DNA from: Marichromatium purpuratum 984
Lineage (GTDB): Bacteria > Pseudomonadota > Gammaproteobacteria > Chromatiales > Chromatiaceae
DNA length: 64,000 nt
Assembly: GCF_000224005.2 (NCBI RefSeq)
Contig: NZ_CP007031.1
Span: 3,067,001 to 3,131,000, forward strand
Direction of reading: 5' to 3'
Made by a program: the position numbers and the translations under genes. Each line of letters opens with the position of its first letter. Positions within the stretch are counted from its first letter, which is position 1. Under the pieces are notes generated by a model that was not told the DNA's origin, made no database searches, and worked only from the letters and a program-made list of their open reading frames with translations. Below, in pieces: positions 26,219 to 34,468 of this stretch.

Positions 26219-27944
26219 CGGTCTCCTCCGCATCCAGCACCGCGGCGACGATCTCGCCCGGTCGCCACGCCAGGGGACCGGGCCGGGCCAGCGCGCGCGC
26301 CTGTGGTGGCAACACCCGCTGGGCATGGAGATGGGCGAACAGCTGGCCGTCCTGATTGAGTTCGACCACCAGTACGCACGGCGCGCCATCGAGCGCCTCG
26401 CGCAGCGCCGCGCGCGCCAGCGGGGCGATCAGCCGCAGCGCGATCGCCCGGGTCGGACGCCCCGCCGCGGTGAGCCGTGCGGCGGCCTCGAACACCGCCC
26501 CGGCGCTGCTGCCCCAGGTGACGAGACAGCGCTCACCCCGGCCCCAGATCTCGGCCCAGTCGGGCCCCGGATCGAGACCGTCGAGCTTGCGCGCGCGCTT
26601 GTCGAGCTGCAGGCGATGATCGGCGGCCAGGCTCGACGGCGTCCCCGAGGCGTCGTGCTCCAGTCCCTCGGCGACATAGCGACACCCCGACTGGCCGGGC
26701 GCGGGCATCGGCGAGCGTCCGTCGACGCTCGGCGCATAACGCAGGAAGGGCGCATCGAGGGGCCCGTCGGGCACCAGTCGGGGCGGCAGCAGCGGGGCCC
26801 GTGGCGGCGGATCGACGATGGCGCGCGACTGGCCGAGCGCCTGGTCGGAGAGCACGATGGCCACCGTCTGCAGGTGCTCGGCCAGCCCCACCGCCCACGC
26901 CAGGGTGAAGCAGCAATCGGCGATGCCGAGGGGCGCGAGCACCAGGTGCGGGGCGTCGCCGTGGAGCCCGTAGAGCGCGAGGCCGAGGTCGGACTGCTCG
27001 GTCTTGGTGGGGATCCCGGTCGAGGGACCGCCGCGCTGCACGTCGACCACCACCAGCGGGGTCTCGCTGGCCACCGCCAGCCCCAGCCCCTCGACCATCA
27101 GGCTCAGCCCGGGGCCGGAGGTGGCGGTCAGCGCCGCCACCCCGCCGAAGGCCGCGCCGATGACCATGTTCACCGCCGCCAGTTCGTCCTCGGCCTGGAG
27201 CAATTGCCCGCCCCGCTGCGGCAGACGCGGCGCCAGCCATTCGAGCAGCTCGGTCGCGGGGGTGATCGGGTAGGCGGCGACGAAGCGCACCCCGGCGCGC
27301 AGCGCGCCGAGACCGGCGGCCTCGTTACCGCTGAGGTTCCACAGCCCGGCAGCGCCGCCAACGGGCGCACACCCACCCTGCTCCACCAGCCCCAGCCCGG
27401 CCTCCAGACAGGCGATGGCCGCCGCGCGGGTGGCGGCGTCTTTGCTCGCCAGCACCCGCGCGCTGGCCGCGCTCAGCACCGCGTGAGACAACCCCAGCCA
27501 GCCACCGATCGCGCCCAGGGCGACCATGTTGGCGCGTCCCCCGGGGATCTCGGCGGCGCGCGCGGCGAGCGGCAGCGCCCGCACCCGTGCGCCACACTCG
27601 GTCAGACAGGGCGGTGGCGGCGCGCTGGCAGCGTCCTGGAGGATGAGGGTGTCGGCAACGATCGGCAGTTCGTCGACGAAGCGCTCGACATTGGCCCAGT
27701 CGAGCCCGAGCAGCAGGTCGAGCCGATCGGCCATGCAGGCGACCGGGCGCGAGGCGAAACGGATGGTGGCGGCCGACTCGCCGCCGCGGATCTGCGGACC
27801 GGCGGCGCGCGTCAGCAACCCGTGGACACCGGCGCGACCGAGCGCGGCGAGCAGGATCTGGGCGGTGGTGAGGGCGCCGTGACCACCTGCGCCGGTGATC
27901 GCCAGCATGCCCTCGGGGGCGACGGGGTCGCGATTGCACGGCAT
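26211..27944 (-). CDS. korA: 2-oxoacid:ferredoxin oxidoreductase, fused gamma-alpha subunit
   Basis: The N-terminal gamma domain (about 10-180; ITGAGGHGALTTAQILLAAL, RAAGPQIRGGES) is fused to the alpha/pyrimidine domain containing YPITPATELLEWL, DELAAVNMVIGAAFGG and ATSGPGLSLMVEGLG. The 577-residue length matches the fused KorA form. GGGAGGAG precedes the ATG at 27944 (an upstream TTG at 27962 is less likely). First gene of the korA-korB-ferritin-like unit. In an organism fixing carbon by the Calvin cycle, its likely task is 2-oxoglutarate/succinyl-CoA interconversion or ferredoxin supply. Confidence 0.88.
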   Translation of the reverse strand: MPCNRDPVAPEGMLAITGAGGHGALTTAQILLAALGRAGVHGLLTRAAGPQIRGGESAATIRFASRPVACMADRLDLLLGLDWANVERFVDELPIVADTLILQDAASAPPPPCLTECGARVRALPLAARAAEIPGGRANMVALGAIGGWLGLSHAVLSAASARVLASKDAATRAAAIACLEAGLGLVEQGGCAPVGGAAGLWNLSGNEAAGLGALRAGVRFVAAYPITPATELLEWLAPRLPQRGGQLLQAEDELAAVNMVIGAAFGGVAALTATSGPGLSLMVEGLGLAVASETPLVVVDVQRGGPSTGIPTKTEQSDLGLALYGLHGDAPHLVLAPLGIADCCFTLAWAVGLAEHLQTVAIVLSDQALGQSRAIVDPPPRAPLLPPRLVPDGPLDAPFLRYAPSVDGRSPMPAPGQSGCRYVAEGLEHDASGTPSSLAADHRLQLDKRARKLDGLDPGPDWAEIWGRGERCLVTWGSSAGAVFEAAARLTAAGRPTRAIALRLIAPLARAALREALDGAPCVLVVELNQDGQLFAHLHAQRVLPPQARALARPGPLAWRPGEIVAAVLDAEETDD

Positions 27945-28143
27945 CGCGGGCACTCCTCCCAAGCCGGTGCGCCGCGCTCGGATCGGCGGCGCGAGGATGG
28001 GGTGCGAAGCGGTTTCGGGGACACCACGTTACACCCCCGTGCACCGATCATAGCCGCGACGCCAAGCGTCCCGGTTGATCTGGCACAGTCGAGGGGCGTT
28101 TCGATGGAGGGCCGACCGGACCCGCCGTGCGGGCCGGCCAGGA

Positions 28144-28941
28144 TCAGGCCTGGAGCTGCTCGGAGCGGAAGGGCGCGACGGTCTCGAGGATCGCCTTGTG
28201 GACCTTGACGTTGCCGGCGACCAGGTTGCCGGTCTCGAGGAAGCGATTGCCACCGCCGAGGTCGGTGACCGTACCGCCCGCCTCCTGCACCAGCAGGGCG
28301 CCGGCGGCGCAGTCCCACTCGGACAGGCCGAGTTCCCAGAAGCCGTCGGTGCGCCCGGCGGCGACATAGGCGAGGTCGAGCGCCGCCGAACCCGGACGAC
28401 GCAGCCCGGCGGTGGCCAGGGTCATGGCCTTGAACATGCCCATGTAGGCATCGATGTGGCGCTGGTCGCGGAACGGGAAGCCGGTGCCGATCAGCGCGCC
28501 GTTGAGCGAGGGGCGCTTGGCGACCCGAATCTTGCGATCGTTGAGCTGGGCGCCCTCGCCGCGTGCGGCGGTGAACATCTCCTCGCGCAGCGGATCGTAG
28601 ACCACGCCGCACTCGAGCTGACCCTTGTGCTTGAGTGCGATCGACACCGAGAACTGCGGGAAGCCGTGGAGATAGTTGGTGGTGCCGTCGAGCGGATCGA
28701 TGATCCACTGATAGTCGCCCTTGCCGTGGAGACCGCTCTCCTCGGCGAGGATCGAGTGACCCGGGAAGCGCGCCTGCAGCTCCTTGATGATGGTCGCCTC
28801 GGCGAGACGGTCGACGTCGCTGACGAAATCGTTGCGCCCCTTGGCCTCGGCCTTGAGGTGGTCGACGTGGTCGAGATAACGCAGGAGGATCTTGCCGGCG
28901 CTGCGCGCGGCACGGATGGCGATGTTGAGGCTTGGATGCAT
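28144..28941 (-). CDS. suhB: Inositol-1-monophosphatase family protein SuhB
   Basis: Mg-dependent phosphatase that in E. coli also acts as an rRNA antitermination factor. Motif A is WIIDPLDGTTNYLHGFP, motif B is WDCAAGALLVQEAGG, and the upstream ILAEESG is also present. The start at MHPSLNIAIRAARSAG (28941) matches homologues; an upstream in-frame Met at 28977 would add 12 odd residues. Length 265. It is transcribed divergently from trmJ, the usual gammaproteobacterial order. Confidence 0.95.
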   Translation of the reverse strand: MHPSLNIAIRAARSAGKILLRYLDHVDHLKAEAKGRNDFVSDVDRLAEATIIKELQARFPGHSILAEESGLHGKGDYQWIIDPLDGTTNYLHGFPQFSVSIALKHKGQLECGVVYDPLREEMFTAARGEGAQLNDRKIRVAKRPSLNGALIGTGFPFRDQRHIDAYMGMFKAMTLATAGLRRPGSAALDLAYVAAGRTDGFWELGLSEWDCAAGALLVQEAGGTVTDLGGGNRFLETGNLVAGNVKVHKAILETVAPFRSEQLQA

Positions 28942-29019
28942 AAGGATGAAAGATAACGGATGTGGTCCGCGTATCATAGATTGAGAACCCTATCAGCGTC
29001 TTGAGAGAACGCCTCATCC

Positions 29020-29832
29020 ATGACCCAAACCAGCGAAGAAAACTTCGGGCGCATCCGCGCCGTGCTGATCGAGACCAGCCACCCCGGCAACATCGGCGCC
29101 GCGGCGCGTGCGCTCAAGACCATGGGCCTGTCGCGTCTGGAGCTGGTCGCGCCGCGTCAGCGCCCGGACGCCGAGACCCTGGCCCGCGCCGCCGGCGCCG
29201 ACGACCTGATCGAGCGCGCCGGCATCCACGACGACCTCGACAGCGCGCTCGAGGGCTGTCGTCTGGTGATCGGCGCCAGCGCCCGGCTGCGCAGCATCGA
29301 ATGGCCGGTGCTCGACCCCGCCGAGGCCGCCGGCCGACTGCTCGCCGAGGCCGACCACGGCGAGGTGGCGATGCTGTTCGGGCGCGAGAGTTCGGGGCTG
29401 ACCAACGCCGAGCTCTCGCGTTGCCACTATCTGGTGCACATCCCCACCAATCCCGAGTTCAGCTCGCTCAACCTCGCCGCCGCGGTCCAGGTGCTCGCCT
29501 ACGAGCTGCGGCGCCACGCCCTCGCCGGCAGCCTCAGCGAGCACGTCGACGAGCGCCCCGACCTGGCCGACGCCGCCGACCTCGAGGGCCTCCACGGCCA
29601 TCTCGCCGCGACCATGCGCGCGGTCGGCTTCGGCGACATCGAGCAGTCGCGCACCCTGCAGATCCGTCTACGCCGGCTGTTCAACCGCGCCCGCCCCGAC
29701 CGCACCGAGATCAACATCCTGCGCGGCATCCTCAGCGCCGCCCAGGGGCGCAAGCGCCTCGGGCGCGACGACCCGGCGCCCAAGGAACCCGCCACCCCCA
29801 CCGCCAAGGACTCCACATGTTCAGACGACTGA
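29020..29832 (+). CDS. trmJ: tRNA (cytidine/uridine-2'-O-)-methyltransferase TrmJ
   Basis: SpoU-class SPOUT methyltransferase that 2'-O-methylates position 32 of tRNAs. It has the N-terminal motif [20 protein letters not shown], then [15 protein letters not shown] and the knot motif [22 protein letters not shown]. At 270 residues its size is typical. The gene overlaps cysE by 16 bases and begins the trmJ-cysE-iscR run. Confidence 0.94.
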   Translation: MTQTSEENFGRIRAVLIETSHPGNIGAAARALKTMGLSRLELVAPRQRPDAETLARAAGADDLIERAGIHDDLDSALEGCRLVIGASARLRSIEWPVLDPAEAAGRLLAEADHGEVAMLFGRESSGLTNAELSRCHYLVHIPTNPEFSSLNLAAAVQVLAYELRRHALAGSLSEHVDERPDLADAADLEGLHGHLAATMRAVGFGDIEQSRTLQIRLRRLFNRARPDRTEINILRGILSAAQGRKRLGRDDPAPKEPATPTAKDSTCSDD

Positions 29833-30626
29833 GAGAGGATATCGCCTGCGTCTTCGACCGCGACCCGGCGGCGCGCAACACCTTCGAGGTGCTCACCACC
29901 TATCCCGGCATCCACGCGGTGATGGTCCATCGCATCGCCCACGCGCTGTGGCGACGCGAATTCAAGTGGGCCGCGCGCCTGCTCTCGAACATCGCGCGTC
30001 TGTTCACCGGGATCGAGATCCACCCCGGTGCGGTGATCGGCCGGCGCTTCTTCATCGACCACGGCATGGGCGTGGTGATCGGCGAGACGGCGGTAATCGG
30101 TGACGACTGCACCCTCTATCACGGGGTGACGCTCGGCGGTACCACCTGGGAGAAGGGCAAGCGTCATCCCACCCTGGGACGCGACGTGGTGGTCGGCGCC
30201 GGGGCCAAGGTGCTCGGCCCGATCGACATCGGCGATGGCGCGCGCATCGGCTCCAACGCCGTGGTGGTGAAGTCGGTGCCGGCCGGGGCGACCGCAGTCG
30301 GGGTGCCGGGACGGGTCATCGAGCCGGCGCGCGACGCGGCGAGCAGACGTCGCGCCGATACCGCCCGACGCATCGGCTTCGACGCCTACGGCGCCACCCG
30401 CGACGTCCCCGATCCGGTGGCCAACGCCATCAATCGCATGCTCGATCACATCCACCAGATGGACAGCCGCATGGAGTTGATGTCACAGGCACTCGAGGGC
30501 CAGGGCATCATGCGTCACTTCGAGCACGAGTGTGATCTCGACGCGATGAGCATCCCTCCGGCCACCGACGGCGAGGAGGACGCGGACTCGGGGCAGCGCC
30601 GCCCCGAGGATGTGCACCAGCGCTGA
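29817..30626 (+). CDS. cysE: Serine O-acetyltransferase
   Basis: Acetylates serine with acetyl-CoA, the first step of cysteine synthesis. Left-handed beta-helix hexapeptide repeats run from about 65 to 165 ([50 protein letters not shown]), with catalytic His/Asp in FIDHGMG. The C-terminal extension (about 175-269) is longer than in short EpsC-type enzymes. The ATG lies inside the trmJ coding end, indicating coupling. Cysteine supply next to an Fe-S regulator is a common arrangement. Confidence 0.93.
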   Translation: MFRRLREDIACVFDRDPAARNTFEVLTTYPGIHAVMVHRIAHALWRREFKWAARLLSNIARLFTGIEIHPGAVIGRRFFIDHGMGVVIGETAVIGDDCTLYHGVTLGGTTWEKGKRHPTLGRDVVVGAGAKVLGPIDIGDGARIGSNAVVVKSVPAGATAVGVPGRVIEPARDAASRRRADTARRIGFDAYGATRDVPDPVANAINRMLDHIHQMDSRMELMSQALEGQGIMRHFEHECDLDAMSIPPATDGEEDADSGQRRPEDVHQR

Positions 30627-30724
30627 ACACATCGCCCTGGCGTGGTGCGGATTAATTGATCGTAACGGTCGGGTAACGTAGTATAACCCTACACTTGTTC
30701 GATGTATTTTCCCTTGGGTGCAAC

Positions 30725-31207
30725 GTGAGACTGACTACCAAAGGCCGCTACGCGGTCACCGCGATGCTCGACCTGGCCATCCACCAGGGCCGGGGACCGA
30801 TCGCGTTGGCCGACATCGCCCAGCGCCAGGGCATCTCGCTGTCCTACCTGGAACAGCTCTTCGCCAAGCTGCGCAAGCGCGCGCTGGTGACCAGCGTGCG
30901 CGGTCCGGGTGGCGGCTACAACCTCGCCCGCACCGCCGCTGAGATCCGCGTTGCCGAGGTGATCGCAGCGGTCGACGAGAACGTCGACACCACCCGTTGC
31001 GGTGGCGCCCACAACTGTCAGAACAATGGTCCCTGCCTGACCCACGACCTGTGGAACGACCTCAGCGACCACATCTTCGACTATCTCAACGCCATCACCC
31101 TGCAGCAACTCGTCGACAAGCGCGAGGCCACTCACCCGCACCCACCGACCTCCTGCGCCACCGTCGACGTCAAGCTCGACGTCTCGCGCGTCGCCGCCAA
31201 CACCTGA
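30725..31207 (+). CDS. iscR: Fe-S cluster regulator IscR (Rrf2 family)
   Basis: [2Fe-2S]-sensing repressor/activator, 160 residues, GTG start. The winged helix is [18 protein letters not shown] through [12 protein letters not shown]. Cluster ligands C92, C98 and C104 ([14 protein letters not shown]) match the E. coli positions. An AT-richer stretch upstream (30650-30715, with TATAAC near 30682) probably holds its own autoregulated promoter. Unusually it is not followed by iscS-iscU-iscA; the next gene is an aberrant hscB. Confidence 0.95.
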   Translation: MRLTTKGRYAVTAMLDLAIHQGRGPIALADIAQRQGISLSYLEQLFAKLRKRALVTSVRGPGGGYNLARTAAEIRVAEVIAAVDENVDTTRCGGAHNCQNNGPCLTHDLWNDLSDHIFDYLNAITLQQLVDKREATHPHPPTSCATVDVKLDVSRVAANT

Positions 31208-31288
31208 GCGCGCGCAAACGCCTTGCCAGCACGCGCTCCAAGGGCCTAGGATCAGCGTGAGCCGTCCGGATGAAATCCGCTCGGCGGG

Positions 31289-31828
31289 ATGCCCAAGATC
31301 CACCCAACTGTCTTCGCCGAGTTGGACGCAGCCAAGAACCACTTCGAACTCTTCGGGTTGCCGACGAGCTTCACGGTCGACACCAACCGCCTGGCGGAGC
31401 GCTATCGTGCGCTGAGCGCCCAGGCCCGCGCCGACACCGCCCTCGCCGCCGCCTCGCCGACGCAGCTCGACGAGGCCTACCGCACGCTGCTCGATCCACT
31501 GGCGCGCGCGCGCTACCTATTGCGCCTGTACGGACGCGAACTGGGGCGTGGGGGGGGCAATGCCGGTCTGCTGGTCGAGCAGCTCGAGCTGCGCGAGCAG
31601 CTCCAGGAGGTGAGCAACCGCACCCGCACCGCGCTCGCCGTCTCCAGCGTACTCACCGATCTGGCCGAGCAGAGCGCGGTACTGGCCAAGGAGCTGCGGA
31701 TCCTGTTCGAGGACCCCTCCACGGACAATCTCGAACTGGCGCACGATCTGGTGCACCAGCTCGAGTTCATCGCGCTGTGCCGGCGCGACGCCGAACAGCG
31801 CCGCGACGCACTCCAGCACCGGCGCTGA
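31289..31828 (+). CDS. hscB: HscB-like co-chaperone lacking the HPD motif
   Basis: A 179-residue protein homologous to HscB, the J-protein that delivers IscU to HscA. The J-domain start HFELFGLPTSFTVDTNRLAERYRAL and the IscU-contact helix LLVEQLELREQLQEVS (94-109) are preserved. The essential HPD tripeptide, expected at 47-49, reads Arg-Ala-Asp, so stimulation of HscA ATPase should be lost. No hscA, fdx or iscU is adjacent. It is either a decaying relic of the isc operon or an adapted IscU-binding protein. The ribosome site is weak (GGCGGG right at the ATG). Confidence 0.8.
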   Translation: MPKIHPTVFAELDAAKNHFELFGLPTSFTVDTNRLAERYRALSAQARADTALAAASPTQLDEAYRTLLDPLARARYLLRLYGRELGRGGGNAGLLVEQLELREQLQEVSNRTRTALAVSSVLTDLAEQSAVLAKELRILFEDPSTDNLELAHDLVHQLEFIALCRRDAEQRRDALQHRR

Positions 31829-31843
31829 GTCCGGCGCGCGGGT

Positions 31844-32275
31844 TCAGCACTGCTCCCAGGGAAGACCGTGGAAGCGCCAGCCGCCGAGACTGCTGCGGTG
31901 ATGGTGCTCGTCGAGTTCGCCCTCGAACCCCTCGCCGACGTGATAGACACGCTTGAGTCCGGCCTGGAGCAGCGCCTTGCCCGCCTCGTGCGAGCGCTTG
32001 CCGCTGCGGCAGATGAGGATCACCGGCGGGCACTGCTCGGTGTCGGAGTCGCAACTCGCACCACCGAGCAGGAGCTTGCGGATCTCGGTCTCGAAGTCCG
32101 GGTTGACGGTCCACTCCGGCTCGTCGATCCAGGGCACGTGCACCGCGCCCTTGGGGTGACCGACGAACAGATACTCCATCGACGAGCGGATATCGACCAG
32201 GATCGCCTGGGGGTGGGACTCGAGCATCGTCTGCGCCTGCTGCGGCGTCAGACTCTGCGGGGCAGCGTCGTGCAT
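31844..32275 (-). CDS. Rhodanese-like sulfurtransferase
   Basis: A single-domain rhodanese of 143 residues. It has the active-site loop CRSGKRS with catalytic Cys, the CDC25-like start ILVDIRSSMEYLFVGHPKGAVHVPW, and extra cysteines in ASCDSDTEQC. There is no signal peptide, so it is cytoplasmic. The likely role is moving sulfane sulfur in a sulfur-oxidising cell; donor and acceptor are unknown. GAGGAA precedes the ATG. It is convergent with hscB and divergent from the acyltransferase gene. Confidence 0.88.
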   Translation of the reverse strand: MHDAAPQSLTPQQAQTMLESHPQAILVDIRSSMEYLFVGHPKGAVHVPWIDEPEWTVNPDFETEIRKLLLGGASCDSDTEQCPPVILICRSGKRSHEAGKALLQAGLKRVYHVGEGFEGELDEHHHRSSLGGWRFHGLPWEQC

Positions 32276-32391
32276 GGGAATTCCTCGTTGGTGGTGGGAT
32301 CGATCTTGTTATTGTGCCGCGCGCGGAGGCGCGTCCGGCTATCCTAGCGCCCTCGGGCATCACCGCCCAGCGCAAGCATCGGGAGACAGTA

Positions 32392-33393
32392 TTGGCGACA
32401 CATCGAGATCCACGACCCCCGCTGGACGTACGCGTCAAGGACGCGCTGGCACGGGCACTGATGCGACTGATGGCGCGTCTGCCGCTGGCCTTCGCCCACC
32501 GTCTCGGCAACGGCCTCGGCTGGCTGGTTGCGCGCTGGCCCAACCGTCAGCGCCGCAACGCCCTGATCAACCTCGCGCTCAACTTCCCCGAGCGCGACCG
32601 CGAGCAACTGCTCGCACTGCGCGACGACACCCTGCGCGAGGTCGCCAAGACCTATTGCGAAATCGCCCATCTGTGGCTGCGCCCCGTCGAGCAGACCCTC
32701 TCGCTGGTCCGCGAGGTGCGCGGGGCGGAGCTGCTCGAGCGGCGCGACGGCCAGGGGCTGATCGTGCTCTCGCCGCACATCGGCGCCTGGGAGCTGGCCG
32801 GACTCTATCTCGCCGAGCAGGGGCCGACGGCGATCTTCTACAAGCCGCAGAAGTATCTCGACGACCTGATCCGGCGCGCCCGCGGGCGCAGCGGCGCGAC
32901 CCTGGCACCGATCACCGGCAAGGGCATCCGCGTACTGGTGCAGGCGCTCGAGCGCGGCGACTATGTCGGCGTCCTGCCCGACCAGGAGCCCAAGGCCGAC
33001 AAGGGGGCGGTGTTCGCGCCGCTGTTCGGCATCCCCGCCTTCACCATGCTGTTGGTCAACCGTCTGGCGCGGCGCACCGGGGCGCCGGTGATCTTCATGT
33101 TCGCCGAGCGGCTCGACGACCAGAGCGGCTTCCGCATCCACTGCATCCGCGCCCCCGAGGGCATCGACAGCGCCGACGACGAGGTCGCTGCGCGCGCGCT
33201 CAACCAAGGCATCGAGCAGTGCGTGCGCACCTGCCCGAACCAGTACATCTGGCCCTACAAGCGACTCAGACGCCGCCCCGAGGGTTGGCCGAAGATCTAC
33301 AGCGGCGGGCTCTCCGACGCCGAGGCGCTGGAGCAGGTGGAGCGGCTGCGCGCGCGGCACGCGGCGCTCGCCGAGGCCGCGCCGCCGAACTGA
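32392..33393 (+). CDS. Lipid A biosynthesis-type lysophospholipid acyltransferase
   Basis: LpxL/HtrB-family late acyltransferase, 333 residues, acting at the inner membrane on lipid A precursors. The HX4E catalytic motif is HIGAWE within VLSPHIGAWELAG; VLPDQEPKADKGAVFAPLFG and IWPYKRLRRRPEG are also typical. A TTG at 32392 with GGGAGA five bases before it is the best start; a GTG at 32314 is in frame but has poor signals. The gene ends against soxZ with a strong hairpin between the two. Confidence 0.88.
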   Translation: MATHRDPRPPLDVRVKDALARALMRLMARLPLAFAHRLGNGLGWLVARWPNRQRRNALINLALNFPERDREQLLALRDDTLREVAKTYCEIAHLWLRPVEQTLSLVREVRGAELLERRDGQGLIVLSPHIGAWELAGLYLAEQGPTAIFYKPQKYLDDLIRRARGRSGATLAPITGKGIRVLVQALERGDYVGVLPDQEPKADKGAVFAPLFGIPAFTMLLVNRLARRTGAPVIFMFAERLDDQSGFRIHCIRAPEGIDSADDEVAARALNQGIEQCVRTCPNQYIWPYKRLRRRPEGWPKIYSGGLSDAEALEQVERLRARHAALAEAAPPN

Positions 33394-33401
33394 GCGGAGC
33401 T

Positions 33402-33427
33402 GCGGCCGGCGGCAGGCCGCCGGCCGC
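33402..33427. terminator. Bidirectional hairpin between acyltransferase and soxZ
   Basis: GCGGCCGGCGG (33402-33412) pairs perfectly with CCGCCGGCCGC (33417-33427) across a 4-base loop. It lies between convergent stops and has no T-run. Confidence 0.65.
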
Positions 33428-33433
33428 GCGAGA

Positions 33434-33748
33434 TCAGGACGAGATGGTGGTGGAGGCGCTCTGCGTCTGCCCCTGGTTGTCGGTCCAAGTGATCTCGATC
33501 GGGTCACCCTCGACACCCCCGGCGAACTTGAACGACAGATAGGGGTTCTTCGACACCCCGCCGCTCCACGAGGCGGTCATCACCACCTCCCCCTTGGCCT
33601 TGCACACCACCTCCTGGATGAAGTGCGCCGGGATCGGCTCGCCGGTCTTGCTGTCCTTGCGCAGCCCGGTTTCCATCGGGTGACTCATCAGACACTTGAC
33701 CGTGGTCACGTCGTTCTTGGTCTTAGCGCGGATCTTGATGTCAGACAT
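33434..33748 (-). CDS. soxZ: SoxZ, thiosulfate-oxidation carrier subunit
   Basis: A 104-residue subunit that pairs with SoxY to carry sulfur intermediates during periplasmic thiosulfate oxidation. Family patterns are VKCLMSHPMETGLRKD, PAHFIQEV, and SWSGGVSKNPYLSFKF. It has no signal peptide of its own and is exported bound to SoxY. It follows soxY by 49 bases. soxB and soxXA are not in this window, consistent with the split sox loci of purple sulfur bacteria. Confidence 0.96.
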   Translation of the reverse strand: MSDIKIRAKTKNDVTTVKCLMSHPMETGLRKDSKTGEPIPAHFIQEVVCKAKGEVVMTASWSGGVSKNPYLSFKFAGGVEGDPIEITWTDNQGQTQSASTTISS

Positions 33749-33797
33749 TGGCTCTCTACCTCAGATTATCCGTTGAGCTCGCGGCGATGGCGTCCTG

Positions 33798-34271
33798 TCA
33801 CCCGCCGCAACCACCGATGGTCACCTTCACGCTCTTGCTGTTGCTGAAGACCTGATCGCCGACCTTGACCACGGCGGTGACATCGGCGGTCTCGGCCATC
33901 TTGATCCGGGTGGAGACGAAGGGCATGGCGTTGGGAGCGAGTTCAAAGGAAGCGATCAGCGGAGTCTGATTCTTCTCGGCGAAGATCGCGATCGAGGTCA
34001 CGCCTTCGATGTCGGCCTCGACCGTCACCGGCACCACTCGGCCTTGCTCGGCGATGTCCGGGGCCTTGATGCGGATACGCTCGTCGCGCTCGGCGCGCTC
34101 GCTGCCGACCAGCGCCGCGAGCGCCTCGGGCATCTCCTTGGCCTTGAAGGCCGCCTCGTTCCAGTCGGCGAGCACCAGCCGGGGCGACAGCAGCCCGGCG
34201 CTCACCGCGATCCCGATCGAGGTTGCGCTCAGCGAGCCCTTGAGCAGGATTCTGCGTTTTGCATCGATCAT
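33798..34271 (-). CDS. soxY: SoxY, sulfur-carrying subunit
   Basis: A 157-residue periplasmic protein whose C-terminal GGCGG carries the Cys that covalently binds the sulfur substrate. It has an N-terminal Tat-type signal (AKRRILLKGSLSATSIGIAVSAGLLSPRLVLA) and an Ig-like SoxY domain. The start at 34271 is preceded by AGGAGAGAG; an in-frame Met at 34292 is less likely. Forms the soxYZ pair for thiosulfate oxidation, supplying electrons for phototrophy. Confidence 0.96.
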   Translation of the reverse strand: MIDAKRRILLKGSLSATSIGIAVSAGLLSPRLVLADWNEAAFKAKEMPEALAALVGSERAERDERIRIKAPDIAEQGRVVPVTVEADIEGVTSIAIFAEKNQTPLIASFELAPNAMPFVSTRIKMAETADVTAVVKVGDQVFSNSKSVKVTIGGCGG

Positions 34272-34468
34272 CAACTCTCTCCTATCGAGCATGGGTGGGT
34301 GGTCTGCGGATCCGCTGGAGGAGGACTGCCGCCGGTGTTCACGACAGCGGCGCGCGGAACCTGGGTGCCCGACTCCCTCGGGCGTTGTTGTTGTCGTGCG
34401 TCGCCACCCCGGCGCCCCGAGCGAACGGCGCGCGGGACAGCGGGTATCGGGAGGAGCGGGCGCGACAC

